Assembly (NCBI RefSeq): GCF_905207935.1
Contig: NZ_CAJLNI010000099.1
Location: 1 to 6,669 of the forward strand
DNA from: an uncultured Haemophilus sp.
GTDB lineage: Bacteria; Pseudomonadota; Gammaproteobacteria; Enterobacterales; Pasteurellaceae
Direction: 5' to 3'
DNA length: 6,669 bases
Below the pieces are notes generated by a model that was not told the DNA's origin, searched no databases, and saw only the letters and a program-made list of their open reading frames with translations. Made by a program: the position numbers and the translations under genes. Positions 1-5,398 of this stretch are shown here, piece after piece (within the stretch, counting starts at the first letter, position 1; each line of letters starts with the position of its first letter).

Positions 1-2156
1 TTGCTATCGGTTTAATGGCAAAAACCTCTAATGAGAAAGTAGGTGGAAATAGCCAAACTGCTGTAGGGGTGGCATCTTATGCTGATGGTGAAGGGGCTTC
101 AGCCTTTGGTGCAACAGCAAATGCAACAGGCTCTCTAGCAACCGCTGTTGGTAGAAACTCAAAAGCTCTCGCACTAAGTGCTTCTGCTTTTGGTGATAGT
201 GCATCAGCTTCAGCATGGGGCGCAACTGCATTAGGTCGTGGTGCATCGGCTAGAGCAGATAATTCTATTGCTGTGGGCTCAGAAGCAGTGACAGAAGGAC
301 GAGAATCTACAGCATTGGGACGTCGTTCTTACGCTGGCGCTCAAAGTGCTGCGGCTCTAGGTACCGGAGCTAATGCAAGTGGGGTTGTTTCGACAGCTGT
401 AGGTAATGGGGCTAAAGCGAGTGCTTTAGGAGCTTCAGCATTAGGTAATACTGCAGATGCTAGTGGTAGAGGTTCAATGGCTTTCGGTTATGCATCTAAA
501 GCTTCAGGTGTGGATGCATTGGCATCTGGCTCTAATGCTAATGCTTCATCAATGAATGCCGTTGCGGTTGGTAAAGATAGTAATTCTTCTGCGGTTAATT
601 CCATTGCTCTTGGTACATCTAGTAACGTCTCTGGGGTTAGTGCGGTAGTGATTGGTACTCAAGCTAAAGGTACGCATGAAAACTCTGTGACATTAGGTTC
701 TTATTCAAGTAGTGCAGCCAATAATTTTGATCAGACAGCAAAAGCTTTATCTTCTTTTGACGATGATGCGAAAGTCAAAACGGTTAACTACAATGGTACT
801 TTTTCAACTCAAAAAGGCGCAGTATCTGTAGGTGATGGCTCTCTTGTTCGCCAGATCCAAAATGTGGGTGCGGGTCGAATTACGGCTACTTCAAATGATG
901 CCGTAAATGGTAGCCAGTTATATCAAGCCTATTACAATGCAGGCTTTAACATTAAAAATAACGGTAAAGAAACATCACGTATTAATACCCATGGCAAAGT
1001 AAATTTTGTAGATGGTAAGAATACCGAAGTGGTTGTTACAAAAGGTACAAATGCTGCTGATATTACAGTGAATTTAAAAGATGATATTACTGTTAATAAT
1101 GTTACAGCTAATAATCTCACCGTAGGACCTGTTACGATTAATCAAGATGGTATCAATGCAGGTGATAAAAAAATCACGAATGTATCAAATGGTACAATTT
1201 CAGCAGATAGTAAAGATGCTGTGAATGGTAGCCAATTATATGCAGCGAAGAACGAGCTTAATACCAATATTACTAAAGCCGCTGCAGCAGCTAAAACAGA
1301 AGTAAAAGCTGGAACAAATGTAGAGGTGACTTCTGAAACTGGTGCGAATAATCAAACGATTTACACCGTTAATGCAAAAGACACTTCAGCATCAGTTGAA
1401 GCTGCTTCTGATGCTGTTACAGTAACAGTTGGTGAAAAAACAGAAGTTAAAAATGGTATTTCTGTTACCACAGTAACCAATTACAAAGTAGATCTTTCAC
1501 AAAAAACCAAAGATGAAATCAAAAATGCAGGTGGTCGTGGATTTAACGTAACTGCAAGTGCATCTGAAGGTACTGTTGTAAATGAAGTAACAGAAGAAAC
1601 GGTTCAGTCTACTGCAACAAAAATGGATAAGTTAACACTTGATGCGGGTAAAAATATTAAATTAACCCACAAAAAAGGCAAAGTGTTAAGTGTGGCAGTA
1701 TCTGATACACCGACATTTAAAAATGTGACAACAACGGGTGATCTTAACGTTGGCGGTACTGTCCATGCACACGGTGGCTTGGATGTTCACAATAATCGTA
1801 TTGTGAATGTGGCTGATCCTAAAGACCCAACTGATGCAGTAAATAAACGTTATGTTGATAATGCAGTGAAAAACATTAATAACAACATTAATCGTTTAGA
1901 CAATAAAATTGATCACGTTGATCGTAAATTACGTGCAGGTATTGCAGGTGCAACGGCGATTTCTTTCTTACAACGTCCAAATGAAGCGGGTAAAAGCTTA
2001 GTTTCTGTTGGTGTTGGTGGTTATCGCAATGAAAATGCCATCGCAGTTGGTTATGGTCGAAATTCTGATAACAACAAAATTTCGATTAAAGTTGGTGCAA
2101 GTATCAATAGCCGTAGTGATGTGAACTGGGGTGGAAGCATCGGTTATCAATGGTAA
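1..2156 (+). CDS. Trimeric autotransporter adhesin (YadA/Hia-like), 5'-truncated by window edge
   Basis: This is the C-terminal part of a surface adhesin that trimerises and anchors itself in the outer membrane (type Vc secretion). The frame is open from base 3 (A-I-G-L-M...), so the ATG at 15 is an internal Met; the signal peptide and true start lie left of the window. Numbering from that Met gives 713 residues. Residues 1-230 are Ala/Gly/Ser-rich head repeats (Hep_Hag type) with a hydrophobic-x-Gly motif every 14 residues. Residues 269-275 look like a last rung (GAVSVGD), followed by neck 1 at 278-305 (NVGAG...DAVNGSQLY), neck 2 at 385-414 (ITNVSNG...DAVNGSQLY), an Ala-rich helical segment at about 409-430, stalk at 430-600, and a neck-like segment at 595-615 (RIVNVADP...DAVNKRYVD). 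A short coiled coil at 613-640 leads into the YadA anchor, 641-713 (AGIAGATA..., four beta strands, terminal Trp). Family assignment is firm; ligand and exact gene identity cannot be told. Confidence 0.95.
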   Translation, partial: AIGLMAKTSNEKVGGNSQTAVGVASYADGEGASAFGATANATGSLATAVGRNSKALALSASAFGDSASASAWGATALGRGASARADNSIAVGSEAVTEGRESTALGRRSYAGAQSAAALGTGANASGVVSTAVGNGAKASALGASALGNTADASGRGSMAFGYASKASGVDALASGSNANASSMNAVAVGKDSNSSAVNSIALGTSSNVSGVSAVVIGTQAKGTHENSVTLGSYSSSAANNFDQTAKALSSFDDDAKVKTVNYNGTFSTQKGAVSVGDGSLVRQIQNVGAGRITATSNDAVNGSQLYQAYYNAGFNIKNNGKETSRINTHGKVNFVDGKNTEVVVTKGTNAADITVNLKDDITVNNVTANNLTVGPVTINQDGINAGDKKITNVSNGTISADSKDAVNGSQLYAAKNELNTNITKAAAAAKTEVKAGTNVEVTSETGANNQTIYTVNAKDTSASVEAASDAVTVTVGEKTEVKNGISVTTVTNYKVDLSQKTKDEIKNAGGRGFNVTASASEGTVVNEVTEETVQSTATKMDKLTLDAGKNIKLTHKKGKVLSVAVSDTPTFKNVTTTGDLNVGGTVHAHGGLDVHNNRIVNVADPKDPTDAVNKRYVDNAVKNINNNINRLDNKIDHVDRKLRAGIAGATAISFLQRPNEAGKSLVSVGVGGYRNENAIAVGYGRNSDNNKISIKVGASINSRSDVNWGGSIGYQW
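15..704 (+). repeat. 16-unit 42-bp (14-residue) adhesin head repeat array
   Basis: The conserved Gly of the motif [AILV]-x-G falls at residues 18, 32, 46, 60, 74, 88, 102, 116, 130, 144, 158, 172, 186, 200, 214 and 228 (numbered from the Met at base 15), exactly 14 apart without a phase slip. Each unit reads roughly S-x-A-x-G-x-x-A-x-A-S-G. In YadA-type heads such a unit forms one rung of a left-handed parallel beta-roll. The copies have diverged at DNA level, so this is a protein repeat rather than a recent tandem duplication. Unit 12 has LASG instead of the usual A-[VFL]-G. The preceding Gly (codon 9-11) lies 19 residues before the first regular one, so the phase breaks there. Confidence 0.9.
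846..929 (+). other. Neck domain 1 of the adhesin
   Basis: Residues 278-305 contain NVGAG followed by TSNDAVNGSQLYQA, the signature of the YadA neck that joins the wide beta-roll head to the narrow coiled-coil stalk. A second neck copy with the same DAVNGSQLY core lies at bases 1167-1256. The two copies share the stretch GGTAGCCA(G/A)TTATAT at DNA level, making them potential recombination partners within the gene. Confidence 0.85.
1167..1256 (+). other. Neck domain 2 of the adhesin
   Basis: Residues 385-414 read KKITNVSNGTIS... then DAVNGSQLYAAKNEL, a second neck motif. It leads directly into an Ala/Lys-rich heptad-like segment (to about residue 430), consistent with entry into a coiled-coil stalk. 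It shares the DAVNGSQLY core with neck 1. Confidence 0.85.
1935..2153 (+). other. YadA C-terminal membrane anchor domain
   Basis: Residues 641-713 follow a short coiled coil and start with AGIAGATA, the usual entry to the YadA anchor. Four amphipathic strands follow (around 661-670, 674-681, 688-697 and 704-713), and the protein ends in Tyr-Gln-Trp. A terminal aromatic residue is the usual recognition signal for outer-membrane barrel assembly. Three subunits would supply twelve strands to one barrel, through which the passenger is exported. Confidence 0.93.
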
Positions 2157-2166
2157 TTATTTAATA

Positions 2167-2197
2167 AAAAGGCAGAGTAAAATCTGCCTTTTCTTTT
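2167..2197 (+). terminator. Intrinsic terminator of the adhesin gene
   Basis: A perfect 10-bp stem (AAAAGGCAGA, 2167-2176, with TCTGCCTTTT, 2183-2192) and a 6-base loop lie 10 bases after the adhesin stop codon, followed by CTTTT. This hairpin does not contain the uptake signal, unlike the other terminators in the window. Confidence 0.85.
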
Positions 2198-2211
2198 GTT
2201 ATGTTGAGATG

Positions 2212-2249
2212 AAAAAGTGCGGTCAAATTTAACCGCACTTTTTGTTTTT
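2212..2249. terminator. Paired uptake-signal hairpin, bidirectional terminator between adhesin and aspC
   Basis: Two inverted uptake signals, AAGTGCGGT at 2215-2223 and ACCGCACTT at 2232-2240, form a perfect 12-bp stem (2212-2223 with 2232-2243) around an 8-base loop. On the + strand the stem runs into TTTTTGTTTTT, which gives the adhesin a second terminator. On the - strand the hairpin begins 11 bases after the aspC stop and ends in a T5 run that is part of the stem, so it probably terminates aspC too. Paired uptake signals serving as terminators are well known in Haemophilus. Confidence 0.85.
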
Positions 2250-2254
2250 ATTGA

Positions 2255-3445
2255 TTAAAGCACTTTCACAATACTTTCACACAAATAACGAATATTGTCT
2301 TCAGTGATACCGGCCACATTGATACGACCAGAACGAACCGCATAAATCGCAAATTCTTCTTTTAAGCGATCAACTTGTTCAGGTGATAAACCGCTGAAAG
2401 AGAACATACCGTTTTGTTCCATGATAAAGCTGAAATCTTGTTCTGCACCATATTCTTTTAATAACTGAACGAATAAATGACGCATTTTTTTGATACGTTC
2501 ACGCATTTCAGTCAATTCATTTTCCCACTCTTGGCGAAGTTGAGGATCATTTAACACCGTTGCTACGGCCGCACCACCATGAGATGCTGGGTTAGAGTAG
2601 AGGGTACGAATAATTGATTTCACCTGTGTTAATGCAGTTGAAGCAATTTCTGCATTTTCAGCCACAAGGGTAAAGGCACCGACACGCTCATTGTATAAAC
2701 CAAAGTTTTTAGAGAATGAACTCGCCACTAATAATTCTTTATGATTTGCTGCAAATGCACGTAAACCGTAAGCATCTTGGTCTAAGCCATTGGCTAAACC
2801 TTGATAAGCAAAGTCAAAGAGTGGTAACCAGCCGTTTTTCACTGAAAGCGCGGCTAATTCTTGCCATTGTTCTGGGGTTGGGTCAATACCAGTTGGGTTG
2901 TGGCAGCAACCGTGTAAAAGCACGACATCGCCTTCGCTTGCTTGGCTTAAATCTTCAAGTAAATGTTCCCAGTCAAGCGCTTTGCGTTCAGCATCATAAT
3001 AACGATATTCACGAATTGTCATGCCCACCGCATTGAAAATGGCATTGTGGTTTGGCCATGTTGGCGTACTAATCCACACATTTTGTGCTTTGGTTTGGCG
3101 TTTGATGAACTCCGCAGCAATACGTAATGCCCCTGTGCCGCCTAAACTTTGTACCGTTCTTGCTCGATTCGCTTTAATAACTTCTGAATCTTTACCGAAA
3201 AGGAGCTCTTTTGTGCGTTCGTTATAATCAGGAATACCATCGATAGTTAGATAGTTTTTGGTTTTTTCGTTATCAAATAAGCGTTTTTCGGCTTCTTTTA
3301 CCGCACGCATAATTGGCGTTGTACCTTGTGCATCTTTATAAACGCCAATACCTAAGTTGATTTTATTTTCACGGGTTTCAGATTTGAATGCTTCGCCTAA
3401 GCCTAAGATAGGATCGGCCGGAGCCGCTTTGATATGTTCAAACAT
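2255..3445 (-). CDS. aspC: Aspartate / aromatic amino acid aminotransferase (PLP class I)
   Basis: This is a cytoplasmic PLP enzyme that exchanges amino groups between aspartate (and probably aromatic amino acids) and 2-oxoglutarate. It is 396 residues, the same length as E. coli AspC. The internal lysine is Lys246 in SSFSKNFGLYNERVGA. Other expected active-site residues are visible: Trp130 (STPTWPNHN), Asn183 (CHNPTG), Asp211 and Tyr214 (DFAY), Arg254, Arg280 (SIIRTLYSNP, binding the distal carboxylate) and Arg374 (RSGRINVAG, binding the alpha-carboxylate). The ATG at 3445 has a strong ribosome binding site (TAAGGA on the coding strand) 6 bases upstream, and a well-formed promoter lies further up, so the gene is probably transcribed on its own after the purK terminator. 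AspC and TyrB are hard to separate by motif, so strict substrate preference is uncertain; no defect is seen. Confidence 0.95.
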   Translation of the reverse strand: MFEHIKAAPADPILGLGEAFKSETRENKINLGIGVYKDAQGTTPIMRAVKEAEKRLFDNEKTKNYLTIDGIPDYNERTKELLFGKDSEVIKANRARTVQSLGGTGALRIAAEFIKRQTKAQNVWISTPTWPNHNAIFNAVGMTIREYRYYDAERKALDWEHLLEDLSQASEGDVVLLHGCCHNPTGIDPTPEQWQELAALSVKNGWLPLFDFAYQGLANGLDQDAYGLRAFAANHKELLVASSFSKNFGLYNERVGAFTLVAENAEIASTALTQVKSIIRTLYSNPASHGGAAVATVLNDPQLRQEWENELTEMRERIKKMRHLFVQLLKEYGAEQDFSFIMEQNGMFSFSGLSPEQVDRLKEEFAIYAVRSGRINVAGITEDNIRYLCESIVKVL

Positions 3446-3451
3446 AGCTTT

Positions 3452-3457
3452 TCCTTA
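3452..3457 (-). promoter_or_regulatory. Ribosome binding site of aspC
   Basis: The coding strand reads TAAGGA followed by six bases (AAAGCT) and the ATG. This is the clearest Shine-Dalgarno sequence in the window and fixes the aspC start at 3445. Confidence 0.8.
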
Positions 3458-3481
3458 TGTATGTGTTGTGAGATGAGTAAT

Positions 3482-3510
3482 TTTATACTTCAGTCGATGG
3501 ATTTTATCAA
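3482..3510 (-). promoter_or_regulatory. Sigma-70 promoter of aspC
   Basis: On the coding strand, TTGATA (-35, bases 3510-3505) and TATAAA (-10, bases 3487-3482) are separated by exactly 17 bases. Each hexamer matches the consensus at 5 of 6 positions. The promoter sits about 36 bases upstream of the aspC start and just beyond the purK terminator. Confidence 0.75.
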
Positions 3511-3522
3511 GAAGAACCTAAT

Positions 3523-3574
3523 AAAAATCAACCGCACTTTGATGTTTTTAGATATTCATCAAAAAGTGCGGTTG
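3523..3574 (-). terminator. Paired uptake-signal hairpin, purK terminator
   Basis: Inverted uptake signals ACCGCACTT (3531-3539) and AAGTGCGGT (3564-3572) form a stem from 3529-3544 to 3557-3574. It extends past the signals through GATG/CATC, with two unpaired A bases on one arm. Read on the - strand it starts about 10 bases after the purK stop and is followed by a T5 run (complement of 3523-3527). A T6 run also follows on the + strand (3575-3580), so it may block antisense transcription as well. Confidence 0.8.
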
Positions 3575-3583
3575 TTTTTTCGA

Positions 3584-4672
3584 TTATTTTAATTTCTCAA
3601 TCGCCCAATTTAAACCAGATTGATAGTCTTCAGGGAGTTCGTGACGAAGTTTTTCAAGCTGTTGAATAATGATTGTTTTGTCTGGATGCGTGATATTGAT
3701 ATGACCTAATTTTCTACCTGGACGAACTTCCTTACCATACCAATGTAATTGGGAAAAAGGCGTGTTCAACCATTGTGGATTATGTTCTGTACCAATTAAA
3801 TTAACCATGACACTTGGGGCAATAGGTTGTAATGACGGTGTAGGTAAATCTAATAAAGCACGTAGATGCAATTCAAATTGACTAATAGCACAGCCTAGTT
3901 GGGTCCAATGTCCGCTATTATGCACACGAGGGGCAAGTTCATTAATTAATAATTTATCCCCCACCACAAAGCATTCCATCGCCATTACCCCCACATATTC
4001 AAGCTTATCCATGATTTTTCCGAGCATAGACTCCGCCTGAGTTTGTTGGCTTTGTTGTTGCGGGAATGAAATATTTGTCACACTGTAACGTAAAATGCCA
4101 TTTTGCTGCAGGTTGTGTGTCACTGGGTAGAAACGTTTTTCACCATTTTTAAATCTTGCGCCTACAATAGACACTTCATAATCAAAAGGAATAAATTTTT
4201 CCGCGATGACTTCACCGAATAAATCGTCAGTAATATCACGTTGATTGTTATCAGTAATAATCCATTGGCCGCGACCGTCATAACCACCAGTGCGACGTTT
4301 TACCACGACTTTTTCGCCTACGTTTTTAAATACTTCAGGCCATTGAGTTTTATCTTTTAATAAACACCATGGCGAGGTAGAGAGATTGAGTTCATCTAGT
4401 AAAGATTTTTGGGTAAAGCGATCAGCCAATAAGCCAAAAACATTCTGATTAACGAAATTCTTATGATGGCCTAATAATTCGGTTAAAGGTGTTTTTTCCC
4501 AACGTTCAATTTCTGCGGTGATGATGGCATCTTTAGGTAAATCAAATACGGGCGCATTGAACTCAAGCGGTTGAACGTGAATATCTAAAGGTGCGCCAGC
4601 ATAACGTAACATTCTGCCAAGTTGACCATTACCAAGCACATAAACAGTAGGATATAGGGTAGAGTTTTGCAT
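3584..4672 (-). CDS. purK: N5-carboxyaminoimidazole ribonucleotide synthase (PurK)
   Basis: This ATP-grasp enzyme makes N5-carboxy-AIR from aminoimidazole ribonucleotide, ATP and bicarbonate, the step before PurE in de novo purine synthesis. The chosen product is 362 residues. Visible motifs are the N-terminal GNGQLGRM (14-21), the ATP-grasp loop KRRTGGYDGRGQ (125-136), the metal/ATP segment INELAPRVHNSGH (243-255) and the C-terminal KEVRPGRKLGHI (314-325). The frame is open further up to a TTG at 4687 and an ATG at 4684, but the ATG at 4672 is preferred: GAGA lies 6 bases before it, and the product then begins MQNSTLYPTVYVLGNG, as I recall for H. influenzae PurK. It lies 70 bases after purE on the same strand, with a terminator-like hairpin between them. 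It is intact, and its function is secure. Confidence 0.96.
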   Translation of the reverse strand: MQNSTLYPTVYVLGNGQLGRMLRYAGAPLDIHVQPLEFNAPVFDLPKDAIITAEIERWEKTPLTELLGHHKNFVNQNVFGLLADRFTQKSLLDELNLSTSPWCLLKDKTQWPEVFKNVGEKVVVKRRTGGYDGRGQWIITDNNQRDITDDLFGEVIAEKFIPFDYEVSIVGARFKNGEKRFYPVTHNLQQNGILRYSVTNISFPQQQSQQTQAESMLGKIMDKLEYVGVMAMECFVVGDKLLINELAPRVHNSGHWTQLGCAISQFELHLRALLDLPTPSLQPIAPSVMVNLIGTEHNPQWLNTPFSQLHWYGKEVRPGRKLGHINITHPDKTIIIQQLEKLRHELPEDYQSGLNWAIEKLK

Positions 4673-4695
4673 AAAATTTCTCATCAAATCTAGCT

Positions 4696-4726
4696 AAAAA
4701 AACAACCGCACTTTAAAAAGTGCGGT
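4696..4726 (-). terminator. Paired uptake-signal hairpin with T-tract between purE and purK
   Basis: Inverted uptake signals ACCGCACTT (4705-4713) and AAGTGCGGT (4718-4726) form a 9-bp stem with a 4-base loop. Read on the - strand, the direction of purE and purK, the stem is followed by TTG and then seven consecutive T bases (complement of 4702-4696). This is the form of an intrinsic terminator, placed 16 bases after the purE stop and about 24 bases before the purK start. No separate purK promoter is evident in the 70-base gap, so partial readthrough is the simplest inference. Confidence 0.7.
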
Positions 4727-4742
4727 CAAATTGCAAGGTGTT

Positions 4743-5237
4743 TTATGTACGTGGATCAGGATTATCCAATACCATATTGGTTTGATTTTCGCGGAATACT
4801 TGTAGACGAGCGAATAACGCATCATCCCAACCTGCAAGAATTTGTGCGGCGAGTAATCCTGCATTGGCCGCACCTGCTGGACCAATCGCTAAAGTGCCGA
4901 CAGGAATACCTTTGGGCATTTGCACGATAGAATAGAGACTATCAACACCGCTTAACATAGAGCTTTTGACAGGAACACCCAATACGGGTACAAGCGTTTT
5001 AGCCGCAATCATGCCGGGTAAATGAGCTGCACCTCCTGCACCTGCAATAATCACTTTGTAACCATTCTTTTGTGCATTTTCGGCAAATTCAAATAGCTTG
5101 TCGGGGGTTCGATGTGCGGAAACGACTTCAACATGATATGCCACATTGAGTTCATCTAAAATTTGAGTGGCTTCTTGCATGGTTGCCCAGTCGCTTTTTG
5201 AGCCCATAACAATAGCAATTTGTGCGGTATTTGACAT
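4743..5237 (-). CDS. purE: N5-carboxyaminoimidazole ribonucleotide mutase (PurE, class I)
   Basis: PurE converts N5-carboxy-AIR, the PurK product, to 4-carboxy-AIR in de novo purine synthesis. Members of this family are usually octamers in the cytoplasm. The 164-residue protein has the full class I signature: GSKSDW (12-17, phosphate/ribose binding), SAHRTP (40-45) with the catalytic His42, GAGGAAHLPG (66-75) and PVKSSMLSGVDSL (89-101). Co-occurrence with purK supports the bacterial N5-CAIR route rather than direct AIR carboxylation. The ATG at 5237 is the natural start by length. Unusually, no Shine-Dalgarno sequence precedes it; an A/T-only palindrome (5238-5249) abuts the start codon. A PurR operator 60-75 bases upstream suggests purine repression. 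Confidence 0.97.
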   Translation of the reverse strand: MSNTAQIAIVMGSKSDWATMQEATQILDELNVAYHVEVVSAHRTPDKLFEFAENAQKNGYKVIIAGAGGAAHLPGMIAAKTLVPVLGVPVKSSMLSGVDSLYSIVQMPKGIPVGTLAIGPAGAANAGLLAAQILAGWDDALFARLQVFRENQTNMVLDNPDPRT

Positions 5238-5272
5238 ATTTTTAAAAATTTATCTGATAAAAAACGATGCGT

Positions 5273-5302
5273 AGAATAGCATATTTGCCTACTTTTAAGC
5301 AA
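5273..5302 (-). promoter_or_regulatory. Possible purE promoter overlapping the PurR operator
   Basis: On the coding strand a weak -35 TTGCTT (bases 5302-5297) and a -10 TATTCT (bases 5278-5273) are 18 bases apart, each only a partial match. The -35 would lie within the PurR palindrome, a plausible arrangement for repression. An alternative -35, TTTACC, lies just upstream of the operator with TTAAAA as its -10. The exact promoter is uncertain. Confidence 0.4.
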
Positions 5303-5311
5303 ACGTTTGCT
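5298..5311. promoter_or_regulatory. PurR operator upstream of purE
   Basis: AGCAAACGTTTGCT is a perfect 14-bp palindrome. Its 12-bp core, GCAAACGTTTGC, equals the centre of the E. coli PurR consensus (ACGCAAACGTTTGCGT). It lies 61 bases upstream of the purE start and 87 bases upstream of the pepN start. PurR with hypoxanthine or guanine as corepressor binds such sites in gammaproteobacteria and represses purine genes, including purEK in E. coli. Regulation here is inferred from the site and its location. Confidence 0.9.
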
Positions 5312-5335
5312 ATGTGGTAAAAACTGAAAATTCCA

Positions 5336-5372
5336 TTGCAAGTTTTGTCATAAAATCTTATCCTAATATGAG
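5336..5372 (+). promoter_or_regulatory. Probable pepN promoter region
   Basis: Two overlapping sigma-70-like arrangements are visible. One is TTGCAA (5336-5341), 17 bases, TATCCT (5359-5364). The other is TTGTCA (5345-5350), 16 bases, TATGAG (5367-5372). Neither is strong at both hexamers. Either would start transcription some 20-30 bases before the pepN ATG. The region begins about 25 bases from the PurR site, so direct repression of pepN is not required by the layout. Confidence 0.4.
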
Positions 5373-5398
5373 TTTTTTTCTTAGAAATAGAGCAGATT

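Noticed and set aside
15..17. ATG at 15 as the start of the adhesin
   Set aside because: The same frame is open to the left edge and reads A-I-G-L before this Met, typical head-repeat sequence; no signal peptide follows the Met, so the gene begins outside the window.
15..704. Head repeats as a CRISPR array or a phase-variable simple repeat
   Set aside because: The 42-bp units have diverged at DNA level, lie in a continuous reading frame, have no spacer structure, and no short homopolymer or tetranucleotide tract is present that would switch the gene.
2716..3227. + strand open frames inside aspC (2716-3036, 3021-3227)
   Set aside because: They are antisense to a well-conserved intact gene, with low-complexity unrecognisable products and no ribosome binding site.
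3529..3574. Inverted repeats as insertion-sequence ends
   Set aside because: The repeats are uptake-signal pairs that form terminator hairpins; no transposase or target duplication is present.
4673..4687. Upstream purK starts (TTG at 4687, ATG at 4684)
   Set aside because: No ribosome binding site precedes them, and they add five or four residues not expected in PurK; the ATG at 4672 has GAGA upstream and gives the family's usual N-terminus.
4694..4930. Small frames over the 3' end of purE and the gap before purK (both strands)
   Set aside because: They overlap purE coding sequence or the terminator hairpin, and have no recognisable product or start signal.
5156..5341. - strand 61-codon frame over the purE 5' end and promoter region
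   Set aside because: It runs across the PurR operator and out of frame into purE; its product is not protein-like.
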